The notes under the pieces were generated by a model, which searched no databases, was not told the origin of the DNA, and saw nothing but the letters and a program-made list of their open reading frames with translations. Source: Mycteria americana (lineage: Eukaryota; Chordata; Aves; Ciconiiformes; Ciconiidae). Taken from it: a stretch of 64,000 bases of DNA. Of the stretch, positions 1-14,000 are shown piece after piece (the stretch's first letter is position 1; every line of letters begins with the position of its first letter). The translations under genes were made by a program, and so were the position numbers. Where the stretch lies: contig NC_134367.1 of the NCBI RefSeq assembly GCF_035582795.1, positions 110,098,062 to 110,162,061 on the forward strand, written 5' to 3'.

Positions 1-3000
1 AACACTTTAATGACTGGGGTTATTGCTCAGTGGAGGCTTTTTTTCTTTACGGTATCTGGTGCTAGTATTATCAAAGACAGATTGCTGGACTGTGTGGACT
101 GACACTGGCCTAGTCCAGTCTGGCAATTCTCATCTCCCTATGAATGTGAATCCAGACACATTTCAGTCTAAGCTGGGTGTTCTTTTTGATGCATACAGGA
201 TAAATAATGAGGTATACTCAGTGAAAATAATTTGCCACAAGAAGTAACTGGTGACCTTTGTATCCATCAGCCCGTATACTTGCTGAACTGAATCCCCAGT
301 TCCATTGGAAGAGAAGGAGCCACAGAGCTTTCCACATATTTTAAAATATATGTAATCACAAGCAACAAAGACTTAGCAGAATGCTTCAGTCATCTGGATT
401 TAGACATAAGGCAAGGTTAAATTTAAAGCCCAGACAATACACTCGCAGCTAACTTTTTGACCTCATTCTATATGTGGGTTTTCTTCATTGCAGAATCCGT
501 GTCATGAGGCTGAGAACGCCAATACACTTTTTAGACAGGGAGTTGATCCCTTAGGCACTTATCTAAGCTGAACTGGAATAATTGCTTCCTTTCCTCTTGT
601 ATTTCTTCAAGGCATTTTTATATGTCCTAGTCTTAGAGTTTCTGTTGACCAGAGCAGGAAGCCATACAGCAAGTTGCAGCCAGATTTCAGGGACAAAGCT
701 GATTAACTCTGGTGAAGCTCTAATGCAAATCCCATCCCATTTAATTCCTTAGCTCGCCTCCACACTGCATGGTATTCCCTCCACAGACACAGTCCTACAT
801 TACTCAGTCCTGCATTACCAAGTGACACACCACCACCAGCAGCCTCACATAAATCTTGCACAGCTCGGGGCTGCCAGTTCATGCCGCGCAGTTTTGAGGT
901 GAAATTCCCTTCTCAGTACATGGGCTAAACAAATGACAGTCGATGTTCAAGTCACTCAGAGCTCTGCAAGGCAAAGAAGGCTCATGCTTCACAAAAGGGA
1001 ACTTACTGTGGGTGGTTTCTGTGATCTGCTGAAGTGTACTTATTCTATTGCCTGGATAATGAATTAACGTGTTGTACTATCAATTGTGTGCATGTGTATT
1101 TATAAGTACACACTTATACCTACAGAAGTATGCTCCATTATATAAAATCTGGTCTGATGACACCGGTTAGAATAAAATTGAACTGCTAGAAAGCAGAAAT
1201 CATGGGGTTTCTACTGTTTTCAGGGACGATAATCTTTTTCCTGCAAAGGCCTTTTATGATGGCAGTGAGCTGCTAATACAGTAAGGAAGGCAACGTAAAA
1301 GCAAAAAAAAACCTCCGCTGACATCTCTACATCCACATCAGCATAAATTAAATGAGAATTTGACTTCAAATTGTCTAAAGGTTATTAGGCCCATGTTTAA
1401 TAGAAAGACTGACGTTGTAGCCTGATTTTGACAAGGTTCAGATTAATACCGGCGAGCTGAATTCCACAGACGTCGCCACACCTCTGGGAGCTGCATATTC
1501 ACGGACAGAGAGAGACAGTTTGACCTCATCCAATTTATACATTTGATCTAATGCACTGGAGGTCATCTAAAAATAGAGACCTGGAGAGGAAGACGGCTAA
1601 TGCTCCTGAGCCACAGACCAACAAAAGCAGCTCTCCTTCTTCCAGTCTCTTTTCTCTGTCTGCGCTAGGCTTCAGCTCAAACTTCCCCACAGTAAAAAAA
1701 TTGCTTTTGTCACAGATCCCTTCAGAATAGATAACTTCACGCTTAATAAGTCTAAAAGAAGATTTGTCAGCCCTTCATGAATAACCAGATGTTGGGAAAA
1801 GGATGGTGTGTCATTTCCCTGAACAAGCATTCTTGGCATTTATGCATTTCCTCCCGTATCTCCTTAAAAAATGATTGTGTGTAAATTTAGTGCTGACAAA
1901 ACGGAGGGCCTGGGAGAAAATGGATTACTCATTCATTTGGTAATTATAGTTGGTCAAGGCATGGAATTTCTGTTTTCTGGGAAATTTGACACTGAAATAT
2001 TACTTTTCATTCTGATTCAGAATATTTAAAGCAAAAATATTACCATAAAGCAGAAAATCCAAGATAGCATTTTCAGACCCCTTTTTGTTTGAAAATGTCA
2101 AGGCTTAGTGTTTCTTTCACAGTATTTTTAGTTTTTATTACATGATGAGACTACTGATGGAAACTTGCTTTTAAATCATCAAATGCTACTCCTACGTACT
2201 AGGCTAGAAATGATGTTTCATTCAGTACTAAAGAGCGTGTGGCAGTATTATTTTGAAAATGTGTTAAAATAGCATATTTTAGTTATCCTCAATCATATGC
2301 AGTCCTTCAGTTATATGATAATGTGCCAGTAATAATGGTTCATTTGCTCCAGCACAGCTATTGAAATTAAATAATGGAAAGAAAAAAAAATTATTTTTAA
2401 GATCAAATTTTTAAAACTGCCAAAACAAAAACACTTCCATTTCAACATTTCCCTGAACATCCTAAGTGTAATCAATACAACTTTACATGTCACAAAATAG
2501 TGGATCAAAAATACTTTTACAATTAGAAAATGTTACTTGAAATGCCTGTTTCGATAAAAAGGTCAGGCAGTCATTTATCTCTGTATTTCTAGAATTCTGT
2601 CCATGTCCAAACAGAGGTTGGGTGGTTTACGTAGGTTTATGTGTATTTGGTGTTCTCATTTGCAGACTTCCCACACAGTCATCTCCAAGATTACTTCTTT
2701 CAGTATCGATATTTTATTTATAATTTCCACAGAGAGATCAAACAATTAATTTACATGGATGGTGAAATACTAACCTTCAAACTTCTGTAAATGAAAACGC
2801 AGTATTCTCATTCTATACCTTGGGAACAGAACAGAGTTATTAAAACGTTGTCTATGAAATGAAAAAGATTTCTGTGATTCACCTATATTGCAAAGTGATT
2901 GAAGAAAATAACTCCCTTGGAACCAATGTACCATTACCCTCTTTTGAAATGGCACTCATCTTCCTCTCTGGATTGTGAGCCTGATTTGAAAAGGATGCAG

Positions 3001-3960
3001 TGCAGCAAATCCTGTACGGCTCTGCAGATTTAGTAATGTACTAGCAGAACCATCAATTGTAAAGAGAATTACTCTCTCTTCACTGAAGTAGGCATAACAT
3101 AGTGGCAGAAAGGAAGCAGAGCCAAGATTGCAACCGATAGGTATGGCTATTTTTTATGTGTGGGAATTTCTCTGCCATGTGATTTTGCACACTGCATAAC
3201 TTTAAAAAGTCATATGTCAGAGAGAACGCCTGCCCAGAGCAGTTCATTAATCCACAACTGCCTCTAATAACTGCTGTCAGAGAAGAAAAATAAAAGTTAA
3301 CGGACCAAATTTTGTCCTCTGTTAAAAGTCATTACACTGAAGTTTCCACTGATGTAACCAAGGCTACCGTACCTTTGCCAGGGTTTAAGATGTTGTCCTA
3401 TATTTATATAACCAAATACATTGATTTGAAACAACACACTAGAGCAGAGCATTGATCCTTCAGCTGAAGCTGAATCAGCAATTCTGCTCTGCTGATTATA
3501 TCTCAGAAACCCATCATGTCATTAAAATAGTGCCCTGCACTTGTTCAATGGATGTGCTTGATGTGGCTCAACGGTTAGCAGGGGAGCATGGCCATCCCGG
3601 TGCTGTCCTGATGCCACGTGGCATGCTGGGCAGGCTACTGACCACCCTTTGTGTATCATTTGCATGTCTTTGAAATAAGTTTTCTTATCTTGTAAGAGTA
3701 TAATGATCTTTGGGTGAGATATAATGGAACTAAATGAACTGCTAGAAGTCTCTGTCATTGGGTATATGCTGCCTAACACTGAGCTTTGGATTCTTCACTC
3801 AGCAGTTGAACTGAGCCAAGCCAAAAGCACTGCTGAAATACCACATTCACATTGCTTTCTACGCTGCACTTAAACCCCCCTTTTTCTTCCATCCTCTGCC
3901 CATGCAGACATTTCTTCCAGTGAGGTACCTGCCGGCAAACTCCCTTCATCAATCTATTGC
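1..3960. other. Gene-free flanking DNA
   Basis: AT-rich, with only short chance ORFs and one degraded foldback repeat near 3.3 kb. No exon recognised. Confidence 0.6.
3301..3363. repeat. Degraded palindromic ancient repeat
   Basis: GGACCAAATTTTGTCCTCTGTTAAAAG and CATTACACTGAAGTTTCCACTGATGTAA resemble one arm of an amniote foldback repeat (form: 'ccaaattctg...cagttacac...actgaagtcaatgg'). Only one arm is visible. Confidence 0.4.
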
Positions 3961-4170
3961 CCGGTGACCCGCAATGATCTGTCAGTCCATGTGCAGTTTC
4001 CCAACCACGTCAATAGTCGCCCTTACCATACGTTTAAGGCGCTGCTGCCCTCTCCTGTTCACTCTCGCCCTGACCGATCTGCGGCTAAGCGAGGACGGCA
4101 GGACCGACCGTGCAACCGCCTTTGTGACCACCTCGAACTGAATCGCAGCCAGAGGAAAGGGCCCACGTTT
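3961..4170. promoter_or_regulatory. CpG-dense patch, possible small CpG island
   Basis: I count 17 CpG in 210 bp, close to what base composition would give, while the flanks are nearly CpG-free. Open frames cross it on both strands (3964-4416 +, 3982-4266 -) but neither product resembles a family I know. It could be an unmethylated regulatory element, a first exon of an unknown transcript, or young inserted DNA. Confidence 0.4.
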
Positions 4171-5191
4171 TTCCTGTACTCTTATCAGTCTTTTAAGGTC
4201 TGCATAAATAGTACACCATGGAAATGTTCTTGCAAATTCTATTCCTTGCAATTTTTCCCTTCCCAACGTTCCTTCTCTCTCTCTTTTCCCATCCCCCCTT
4301 CCATTCTTTGTTTGCAGTTTATTTCCTTTTTTTTAATCCATCTGCTTCGTCTCCCCTCTGAGAGCTTTCTAAACTCACTCCTCCACCAGACCCAGCTAAA
4401 AGAACAGGGGTGCTAATTGCAATAAACAGTTCATTAACAATCAGAGGAGACAGTCAGTCAAAGCCTGGTTCCATTATTCGGTCCCTGAGATAAGAGTTTG
4501 ACACAACGATTGTGTTAGCTCAGACAGCTCCCCAGAAGAGCCCATCAGGGAGACAAACCCCGCTTCAGGGGAAAGGGCAAATGTATGACAGCATTGAGGT
4601 CTAGAAGAGACAAAATAACAATAATTTAGTTCTTCTATTGTTCTTGTTACCACCCCTCCTACTCGATAACTTAAAATATTCACACAGCTCTTTTTAGGAA
4701 CAATGCCCCTCACCCCCATTCAAGCCGTTATTGAATGCATGTATAGTTCACTCATTCTGAAACCAAATTTTCCAAACCATGGGTTGTGGGGAAAATTCAA
4801 AAGGAGCACTGGAGGGCTAGAAAAAAATCTTATTGTTAATGTAATTGTTTAAATTATGATTGATTTAATATCAAAAGAAAACAGATCATTTGATTTCTAT
4901 TGTTCTTTTCCTTAAGTTTTATGCTGACAGCATCTCATTTTTCCCAGGGTAAGGGCAATTGAGAAGTGGCTGTAAATACTGACTGCAAGCAGTTATACTA
5001 ATCAGCCTTTAAATGCTGGCTGCAGCTCAGTCCCTCCACTACCAGGGAGAGAGTGTTCTGTGCACTCCTCCTGTAATTACGGCCAATTCTCACTCCTCTG
5101 CCCTGGAGGAGCTGAAGTGCTCCTGCCATGGAAAGGTAATTAGCAATTTCCTGCCTAGGGAGAGTCAAATGGAGACGGATGAGCTCGAAAG

Positions 5192-5267
5192 CCTTAAATA
5201 TCCACAGCACTAAATACTGCTGTTCTACTCCTTGAATATCCACAGCACTAAATGCTGCTGGTTTAAT
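5192..5267 (+). repeat. Tandem repeat, 2 x 38 bp
   Basis: Units 5192-5229 and 5230-5267 both read CCTT(A/G)AATATCCACAGCACTAAAT.CTGCTG with few differences. A related string in inverted form (TTTAGTGCTG) occurs near 5364. Confidence 0.9.
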
Positions 5268-7885
5268 CCCTGCCCAGGGTCTGTTTGCTACTGCCTCTCT
5301 GGCGCCGAGCGTTTCTAGAGACGGGTTCTCTAGCCAGCCTCCGAATATCCTCAGATGGGGAATTTAGTGCTGCGAAGTGTTGAACATCTCTGCCCAAGGG
5401 CTGAGGAGTATCAGCTCACCAGGGTGAGAGTGTTACCCTTTTGGAAGCACTGTAGAGCTGGAGCCTTAGTTCCTGTGGCCTGACGCCTATGATCACGTCT
5501 TTCCCTGGTAGCACATGCTGATTCAAACGAGGAGAATGGCTGTTGTCTCTTACTGAGCTCTTTTGAGGAACGCAATCATCAATCTGTTGTTCCTCTTCAA
5601 TAGCTACTGGATTTTGTTTCTTTAAAACTGGGCAGGAACTGGTGTGTGTTTTGATAAAATTTCTTCAGAATATCACTGTTTGTTTTTCCTCTGTATTCAC
5701 AAGTACCCCCAAAATCCCATGTGCCTCTGCCTGTTTCACAAGGAATTCAGATTTGCTTCCTGAGCTATGCACAGGCACATCTCAAAATATCTTACCAACT
5801 AATTTCATTCACCTGCAGGCCATATAACAGGCAGACTGCCTTGTGCATTCACTTTCATCCATCAGTGTTGCTCTCAAGGTGTTCAGCAGTCAACAGCATC
5901 CGTTTCATTTGCAATCTTCGTTCAAGGCATGCCTGCAGGTCCTGTAATGCGCTGGGATGGAAAACTTTTTGCTTACATCTGGAATCACTGTTCCTGACAT
6001 CTTGGATGGGGGTGAGGGGAAACCTTTATAAAGAGAAAAGGACAATGAAGCAAGATGTTAAGACAGCTAGTCGGTCAATGAGTCACAGCTACTAAACATT
6101 TGGCACCAGCCACAAAGCAGCTAAATGTAACCAGCTCTAAAAGGGCCACAGGATGTCTCTTGCTCATTCACTCACAGACACACACATACAGAGTTTAGAC
6201 AAGCAATTCCCCCCTCTGCATGCTCTTAAGACTAACTTTGTAAGCAGTTTGGGCATAGGGTTTAATTTCCACAGGAAAATTTATTTTGCCTTCCTTCAGC
6301 TGGTTTTTTAACACCCTGATGGAGATTTCTGATGGTGTCTTAGGGTCTGATTCGCAGCCTGCTGAACCCAGCGTGAGTCTCTCTTTGATGTTCAGTCAAG
6401 AGACCACAGCTGATCTTAGCAATCAGTTTGGGCCACATGTCCTGATGGCTTACAAGGTAGATGCTGACAGTGTAAAACAATAGCAGAGGAGGCATAAATG
6501 GGGACTGACTATCTCTGTCCGATGCTGTATGACGGCTTCTGATGTCAACTGTGGCCTCTAGGTCTATCATATAGTCACTACTGACGTGGCAACAGCTTTG
6601 AAGGGAAGAAGGTAAGAACTGGTACTCCCTAGAGAAGGAAGACAAGTGAGACAACAGGGTGTTGAAAAAGTAAGGTCAGGAGGACTGAAGATCAGCATTT
6701 GTGAAGGAAAGTGAAGAGGAATGTGAGGAAGCTGCAAAGGAAAAAATGACTAGAAACGGAAACCAGGTTTTCCCAGATGCCCCCAGGGGTAAAATGCCAG
6801 TAACAACATCAACAGCAACTTTTTTTTTTCAAAAGCATACAGCATGGTGCATAAATAAAAAACAGGCTTCTAAAAATTCTTGTAGTGGTACTGTAATAAT
6901 TATACAGTGTTGGTAGACACCTCCAACCGGAGCAAAAATGTTTCTATAAGCCCTAGATCACATACTCAAATGGGGCAGTACCCATCTGTGCCAGCTGTGA
7001 ATTTGGTCTGTTTTTTGTAAAATTTCAGATCCTTTGAAGGGTCTTTTAGAGAGGAAGTTCCTCAGTCCCCATTCTGTGAAATAAGAAAGTATCATTGAGG
7101 AATTATTATTTCAAAACTAGATTAATAACACACTATCAAATTCAAGTGTTCTTTACTGTGATCCTGAGAGCTTTTTGTTTGAAACGTGCTGCAGGTCAGA
7201 GAACAGGTTTTAAAAGTCTAAATCTGTTCCAAAACCACCATGAATGGTTTTCTGGGAAGGAAAGATTATATATTACAGTTGGTTCCTCTCCAAGATTTGT
7301 ATGTCTTACATGAATACTCCTCTGTCTCCTTCTGTGGTGACATATCTGAGATCAATTATGCCAACAGTAAAGTCTGGAATTTTTATAGTCCAGCTCTTTA
7401 CGAGCATTTTCATAGAAGAACTTATGAAGGCTGAGGCATAGGAAAAGTCCAATAATCCTGGCCTGTTATCTTCATCATCTCCAGCCCTGTGTCTTTTCCT
7501 CTCTACCCTCTCCAAGTGAAAACACTGGCTCACGTAATACACATACTCCATTGTGGTGTTTTAAATGGCCATCTGTATGTTTATCTGAGGCCTCCGTGAA
7601 TGGGCAGCCTCATTAGTGCTTGTGTCATGGACGGATGGGCCAACACAAATTCTGTTTGTGTAAGATAAATTCTCCTCTCCCGCCTTTATCTCTTTTGTTC
7701 ATTCCTTTTGCGGGCTCTCATTTTTCTTTCCTCTCTGGGAGTTTATTCTTAAACTTGCTACAACTCACTTTCCTTATTTCTGGGGTTGGATCCTGACGCC
7801 TTTACTTTCCTTTTGCTCTGCACATGCTTAGGAGAAATCTGTCTGAAAAGACATGCATTTTTAACCTGACTGTGCCTGTTCCTGC

Positions 7886-7950
7886 AGGAGTAGTATTACT
7901 GAAATTAGTGGGACTAATTGGAGAAAAAGGTGTTATTCAGGATGAGAGAG
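7886..7950. repeat. Degraded palindromic ancient repeat
   Basis: AGGAGTAGTATTACTGAAATTAGTGGGACTAATTG resembles the central palindrome of a sauropsid foldback repeat. Weak match. Confidence 0.3.
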
Positions 7951-10000
7951 GGTATCGGGAGTAGCTCCTAAGTAATAACCTTAAGCCACGACTAAGGACC
8001 TGAAAGTTTTGAAGGTTACCCTTAGGTTTATTTACTTTTGCAATGATAAGAAGTGGTGAGTCTGTTTTATGTGTCAATAATCGATATCTGCTTCATGTCA
8101 TCTCCCAAAACTACAGTGTCTGGATATAAACAGTGAGGGAAGGCTTATGAATTATAAGCAGAATGTTTCCATTGGATTGATCTTCTTTCATTTGGCTTTA
8201 GGTTTTGAAAAACCTGTTTACGGCAGGATGCTGAATCTGTCATGCTTAGTTGCACTGAGTAGCACTGGAGTGCACAAATACTTCTACTGGGTGAACTAAG
8301 TATTTAATAAATTCTGAAGAGCAGCGTTGTGCTTCACTGGCTGGGAAACTGGGAAGTGGAGAGGTAATTGTGTTAGTCAATATGAAGGGAGGTCACTGTC
8401 AGTGTTTTAAATCGAGGCTTAAAGAGAGCAAACATTAGCCTTCATTCAGACAAGCGAGGGTTCAACTGCAGGTGGGGTTTTGTCTCTGCAAAGAAATGGC
8501 AAGAGTGGTATGTTGGGTTTCCAACATAATGTTGCAGAATTTTCTATATCATATCTGCTGTTTTAGTTCACTGCCTATTTTCAGCGCTGTCTGCAACCTG
8601 ACTGCCCTACTGGATCCTTTCTGGCTTATTCCCCAACGTTAGTATCAGCTTCAATGGGAATTCTGAATGTGGGTGAGGACATTAAAGAGACACGAGTGAT
8701 GGCTGAAAATCACTGAGAGTCAAATGATTACTTACTCCTAAGTACTTTTGAAATCCATCTGCAGAAATTGAGATAACAGAATCCAGTTTGTTATCAAAGA
8801 GCGTGTTCAGGAAGGGTAATGGGGCTAAGGAGGAATACATTTGCTTTCAACAATAAGTAATTATCTATGACTGAATATACACATGCAGCACATATGTGGA
8901 AGGAGGCGCAAGTGTAACAGTCTTTTCCTTGGTAAAAATGCATTTGTAAAGCTTAAAAAGGATTCCCTAGATTCACAGAAGGCATTGTACCCCATTGATA
9001 GCTTTTTACAACTGAACTTAGGTTTCAGAGTTCAGATTGCTTCAGCACAGCTATGGGAAAATATAGCCCTGGTCCTAGGAATAGGAAGGAATGTCTATTT
9101 TTCATCCTCATGTAATTGAAAACTGACTGAAAACAATTGGCAGGAATCTAAATATTCACATTTGGGCAGAGACCAAACATGGGAAATTTCAGGCCAACGG
9201 AATTTTTTGGGGAAGATTATGAGGAAGTGCATAAGAATAGCTTTTTTTTTTCAAGTGGTAAGTGTTTTATTAGAGGTGACTCAACTTATAAATTGTCCAA
9301 CCATTTTTTCCTGGTGCTTGTTCTTCAAATCCCGCACTTATTACTTGGTATAAAAGTAACAGACAGTGTATCTTTAAATAGAAATTACATTCCTGTCAGC
9401 TTACCCAAAGCCCAAATATGGGACAGAGTGTCAGAGAAAAACACTAACATGAGGGATTCAGGGACTTGACAACGGTACAGGCTCTGCTTCTGCCTGATAA
9501 ACAACTTATACTGACTCCTGCTCCCTGAACTCGCATCCCAGAACATAAAAGTAAGGGAGAAGTAACCCCTTGCTTGAGCAACAGCAGAGAGAGAGAGGTA
9601 AATATAATGTAGGGTGAAGTGTGGGGTATCTGGAAAGTGTAGGGCAACAAGGTATTAATATCCCGTTTATTTTGGTATATTGCCACCTTGTGCTGAGGTT
9701 GATAAAGAGGCACATGGCTTCACCAGCAGAAAGATTTGGCCGTATGCTGTGAACTATTATAAATATTACATGGTGTAGCTGAGGAGCTTACACTCCAAAT
9801 GTAATCTAGTGTGGTTCAAACATTGAAGAACCACTCCATAAAAATGGCACTTCTCTGTTCTGCACATCTGTTGCATGTATCTTAAGAGTCAGATCTGCTT
9901 AAATAACATTTAAATGAAGGTTTTACTGTGCCTTTTTTTTTTTTAAGAAAAAAACATCTGTGAGCCCTGCAGAGACTATTTGACTGTACGAAAGGGAGCT

Positions 10001-11060
10001 TGCTCTTCTTCAGTGTGACTTTTAACTGCAAGATCATTTTTGCTCTCCTTCATTTCTCTGTGTGTGTGCAGTGAAGACTTGGAGGCAGAAGGATATGCCT
10101 TGCATCGGTGTGGGACTGGAGAGACGGGCAAAGGCTGCAGCTGGGATCCTCGTGGCTGGTGTGAGCTGGTTTGGGCCCAGTTTGTTTCAGAGTAGTCCCA
10201 CAGGTCCTTCCTTGCCTACTAAAATCCTGCCATCTTCTGCTGCTCAGCGGTGCCAGAGACCAGTTATACCCTACCTAGGACTGTCCCTCCAAGCAGGTGC
10301 TGCTGGCAGGGAGAGCTTGCGTTACGCCAGTGCCACCCTTGTGTTAACAGTTCCTGCAGGGAAATGGCAACAGCCCAGCTAGTGCAATGCTGGGGTCCTC
10401 CTGCAGTGATAAAGATTAAACTAAAAGCCTCCAAGGAAGCGTAGCGGTGCACAGTGCTCCACTGGAGTGCCACTGGGACTCTGTGCCAACCTTCTCTTTG
10501 TTACCAGTCTCAGCTGGGCCCATGTCTCTTCTCCCCCACCCCGTGGGATTCCTTCCTCACCTTCTTCCTTCTTCCTTCCTCACCCTCTGGGATTGGGATG
10601 CTTCCTGGCTTGCTCTGTTCTTGTTGAGGGGAGCCTTGGCTACTCCCACTGGTGGGAGATACTGTCACACCCTTCAGAGTCCTGGCCAGAAACCAGCTGT
10701 TCGATTGACTCCCAGTGACCTTCCTTTCCCCTCCCTCTCTGTGGCCTGGCTGTTTTTACCAAGAGGCTCACACCACAACCACCTTCCAATGTGCCGCTGC
10801 GATTTGAACTCTGGCAGCAGGAAAAAACTGACCATCCTGTGCCTGGTGGCTCACTGTGCTGAGCCACCACATCAGCTAGAGTCTAGCTCCTTATTACATC
10901 CAGATGCACAAACAGTTTGCCTGCCAAGAGTATGCTTGGTGCTTCATGAAACCCTATCACTGAAACGGATTAGTGTTGGGACTGCCAGGAGTAGCTTTCG
11001 GGAAATGCATCAGGAGGAAGGAAGCCTCTGTACGTACGGTACATCCACCTCGTGAGATGT
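10001..11060 (+). other. GC-richer block with a 202-codon open frame
   Basis: A frame of 202 codons (10447-11055) is the longest ATG-started ORF in the window. The product has no motif I recognise and is rich in Leu, Ser and Pro, as expected of a translated pyrimidine-rich tract (for example 10548-10590). A good acceptor-like string, TCTGTGTGTGTGCAG, ends at 10071. It may be part of a noncoding RNA or nothing. Confidence 0.3.
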
Positions 11061-14000
11061 ACCAAAACTGTCTTTCTACTCAGAGGTAATTAAAAGCACA
11101 GAAGGAGTAAAACAAAGGAGGAGAGGAAGGTTTGCCAAGTGACCCCAGATTATAAAGCAAAGCTCCACAAATCCATGCCCTCTCCATAGTATCACATCCA
11201 AGACCCTTCATTTCTGTTCTTGGCGCACTACCGCACAACTCCTTTCACTCTGGCTCCTCAGCTGTGGGCAGCTTCCTTTTCTGCTAGGGCGGTATGAGTC
11301 TTCTACTGCAGCTCCCATTTTACAGTCCACAGAGCCTCCCACCTGTGCATCCTTCTGTGCTTCTCACTTCGCTGAGGAAGGCCTCATTCCTCCCAAACCT
11401 TCATGCTTAGTCTTAGCTGTTCAACTTAAAATTTAGAATATGTTAATCGAATTTACAGTGTTAACTACCTGAAGAAAAGACTTAATCGCACTTCTCTGAG
11501 CAAAACTGATAGGCATTTCAGCTTGGGGCTTAAAGACTTTGGGACAGAATTTAAGGTTATTTTCTGTTCTCTGCATAAAGGTAATTACCATCATTTGTGC
11601 AAAGCTTTGCACACATGTAGCCCTGGACTTTGTGTGTGTTTCACTGTGAATGAGAAGCTGTGAAACAGAATTGTTATTTCTGAATTTGCTCATGCCTTTG
11701 TAGTGGTTCAACACCAGTTATTTGAAATTCAGGCCTGGATCTGGATTTTGCTTGCAGAACCCAGAGTTCAGATGTGAATGTGACCAGTTTTCAGGATATT
11801 CAGAAAGGGAATCTGAATTTTGGAGATGAAAATTACTTCCATAATAGTTAAATCTAAGGCTTTCTAGGGACTCGTATGCTATGCAAGAGCTTCCTTCTTC
11901 AGCAAAATAAGCTGTTCCTTCTTACTCAAGGCAAATTATCTGTTCAAATCTGTAGCTGAGTTCAGTCTGGTTTCTGGCCACAAGGGGACAGACAGTAACA
12001 GTCAAATAAGATGACACTGTGTCCTAGGTGGAGTAAGTTCATCCAAGTCAGTGCCACAGTATTAACTCTTTCTGGAAAGTCTACCAAAAAAAGGTATCCT
12101 AGTCAGTACAACTCAGATACAAAAATATATCTGCTGAAGTAGCACAGCAGAGATCAGAGAAATAAAGTACATAGATATATATTCCAGATGCAGCATAGGA
12201 AAAAAATGCCATAAATGTTTAAGTGTTTATAATTAAAAAATATATTTTAAGTTAGGAGATTGAAGCAACATATGAAGTGGCATAAGGTGCCTGCCGGGGC
12301 TTTAGCCCTATAAAAATATTTGGAGGAGAAGGCATGAAAGGGAAGACTTGATAGATCAGGGATAAATAATGTGCTTTAGGGATTCTTGTCTCATATTCAT
12401 AGATTCAGGTCTGTGCAGACTTAATGGCAGTCAGGTAGTACCCTCTGAGCATAAACATTTTCTTTTTAACATCATATCTTGCAGCACTGCATCATGAGAA
12501 ATGGTTTGCCTCTCCCTCAGCACCACAGGACCCGTGTCCCCATCACACTGCCTGGCCAGCAGCTCTGCAGGCAGAGATCCATCCAGCCTGAAATACAAGT
12601 GGTCACGTCAGGTCGGGGCTCAATCTCCTTCGTCAGTCGAACTGGGTTGTTTTGACCTCTGAATGGTTACTTGGTGCAGTCATAGGAAAACTCACTTACT
12701 GAGGAAGCTGAAGGGGTGATTAAAAGAATTTGGGTATTTCCTCTCTCTTCCTTCTGAAGGTGATCACATGAAGACTATCTTCAGTGCTTCCTGCATCAGA
12801 AATAGCCCTATAGATACTCATTCAATTTTCAGCGACCTTTTCTTTATATTTGTTTCATGAAGTATCAGACTCATTGACAGGGCTATTAATTAGTACTGAA
12901 TTGGATCGTTTTGGATTATTATTATCCTCAGGGTGGAATATGATCTGCTGCAGGAACGTGCTTTTAATTAGGTCCTTGGAAAAAGAAAAAGTGCTTAACA
13001 GGGGGAGAAGTCAGCTGTAAACTACAGGGAATAAAAATTGACCTTTCTTGACAAACTGTCTGAATTTTCCTGGCTTTCTCATGTCTTCATGCTGTGAGCA
13101 ATGTAAGGAATGCTGCAGGCAGAGTGTCTGCAAGCGCTGATATTAAAAATAAAAACTTTATACAAGCCAGTTGCAGTTTCCTCTGTCCAGTTTTAGTTTG
13201 CTCATTCTCTTTTTTTTTTTCCTCCTTACAAGAAAGCAAATTCTGGAGATTGTTCCCACATGAAGCACTCCCCCACATGGGTCTGTCAGTGTCACTGAGT
13301 CACTGACATAACATCCCACTGCTCCTAAGAGGTCCGTGAACACTTGCTGATACACCTTTGCCAGGCTTCTCCTGTCTTATTAAAAAATATGGTTTCATTT
13401 AACTGCTCACAGAGCTAGGGCTTGTCAGAGAACTACAAAAGCCTGCAAAGCCCTTCCAGCTGACCAAGGGTGAATTTTTGAGCATCTCCTGCCATCTTGT
13501 GGGATTAAGGAGAACATTCACTTTGCTTCTTAATATCTCAGATGTCAAAGCTTTCCTTGTGGCCCCACTGACTAGTGAGCAAACGAGACACTGAGCATTG
13601 TGGTGCACCCTCTTCTGCAGGAACAGTTTGGGGGGGAACCTGCTGACCTTAATGGGACTGCCCTAAACCTCTCTGTGGCCAGATCAATTATAGATTTGTT
13701 ATCTAGTCATTGTAAGAAGAGGGGATCAAAGTATGTGGGGGCTTCTCTTGCTGTCTGTCATCTTGGGGGATGCCCGTGGTGCCAGCTGAGGAAAATCTGC
13801 AACAGTATTGCCTGTATACCCAGCAGAGCTGACAGAGAGGTCGAGTAACTGAGTGTGGGGTTGGAAGCCAAGGACTCCTGTGTGCAAGCCCAGCTAACCC
13901 CAGCTGACCCCAGCTACGGCTGTGTGGGTGGCCTCAGACAAGGCTCTGAGTGCAGACAAAGAAGCCAATAATTTCTAAGTGATAATCCTGTGTTTGTCCT

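Larger units (their letters stand above)
4171..10000. other. Gene-free flanking DNA
   Basis: Contains the 2x38-bp tandem repeat at 5.2 kb and a weak foldback repeat at 7.9 kb. No exon, RNA gene or clear mobile element recognised. Confidence 0.6.
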
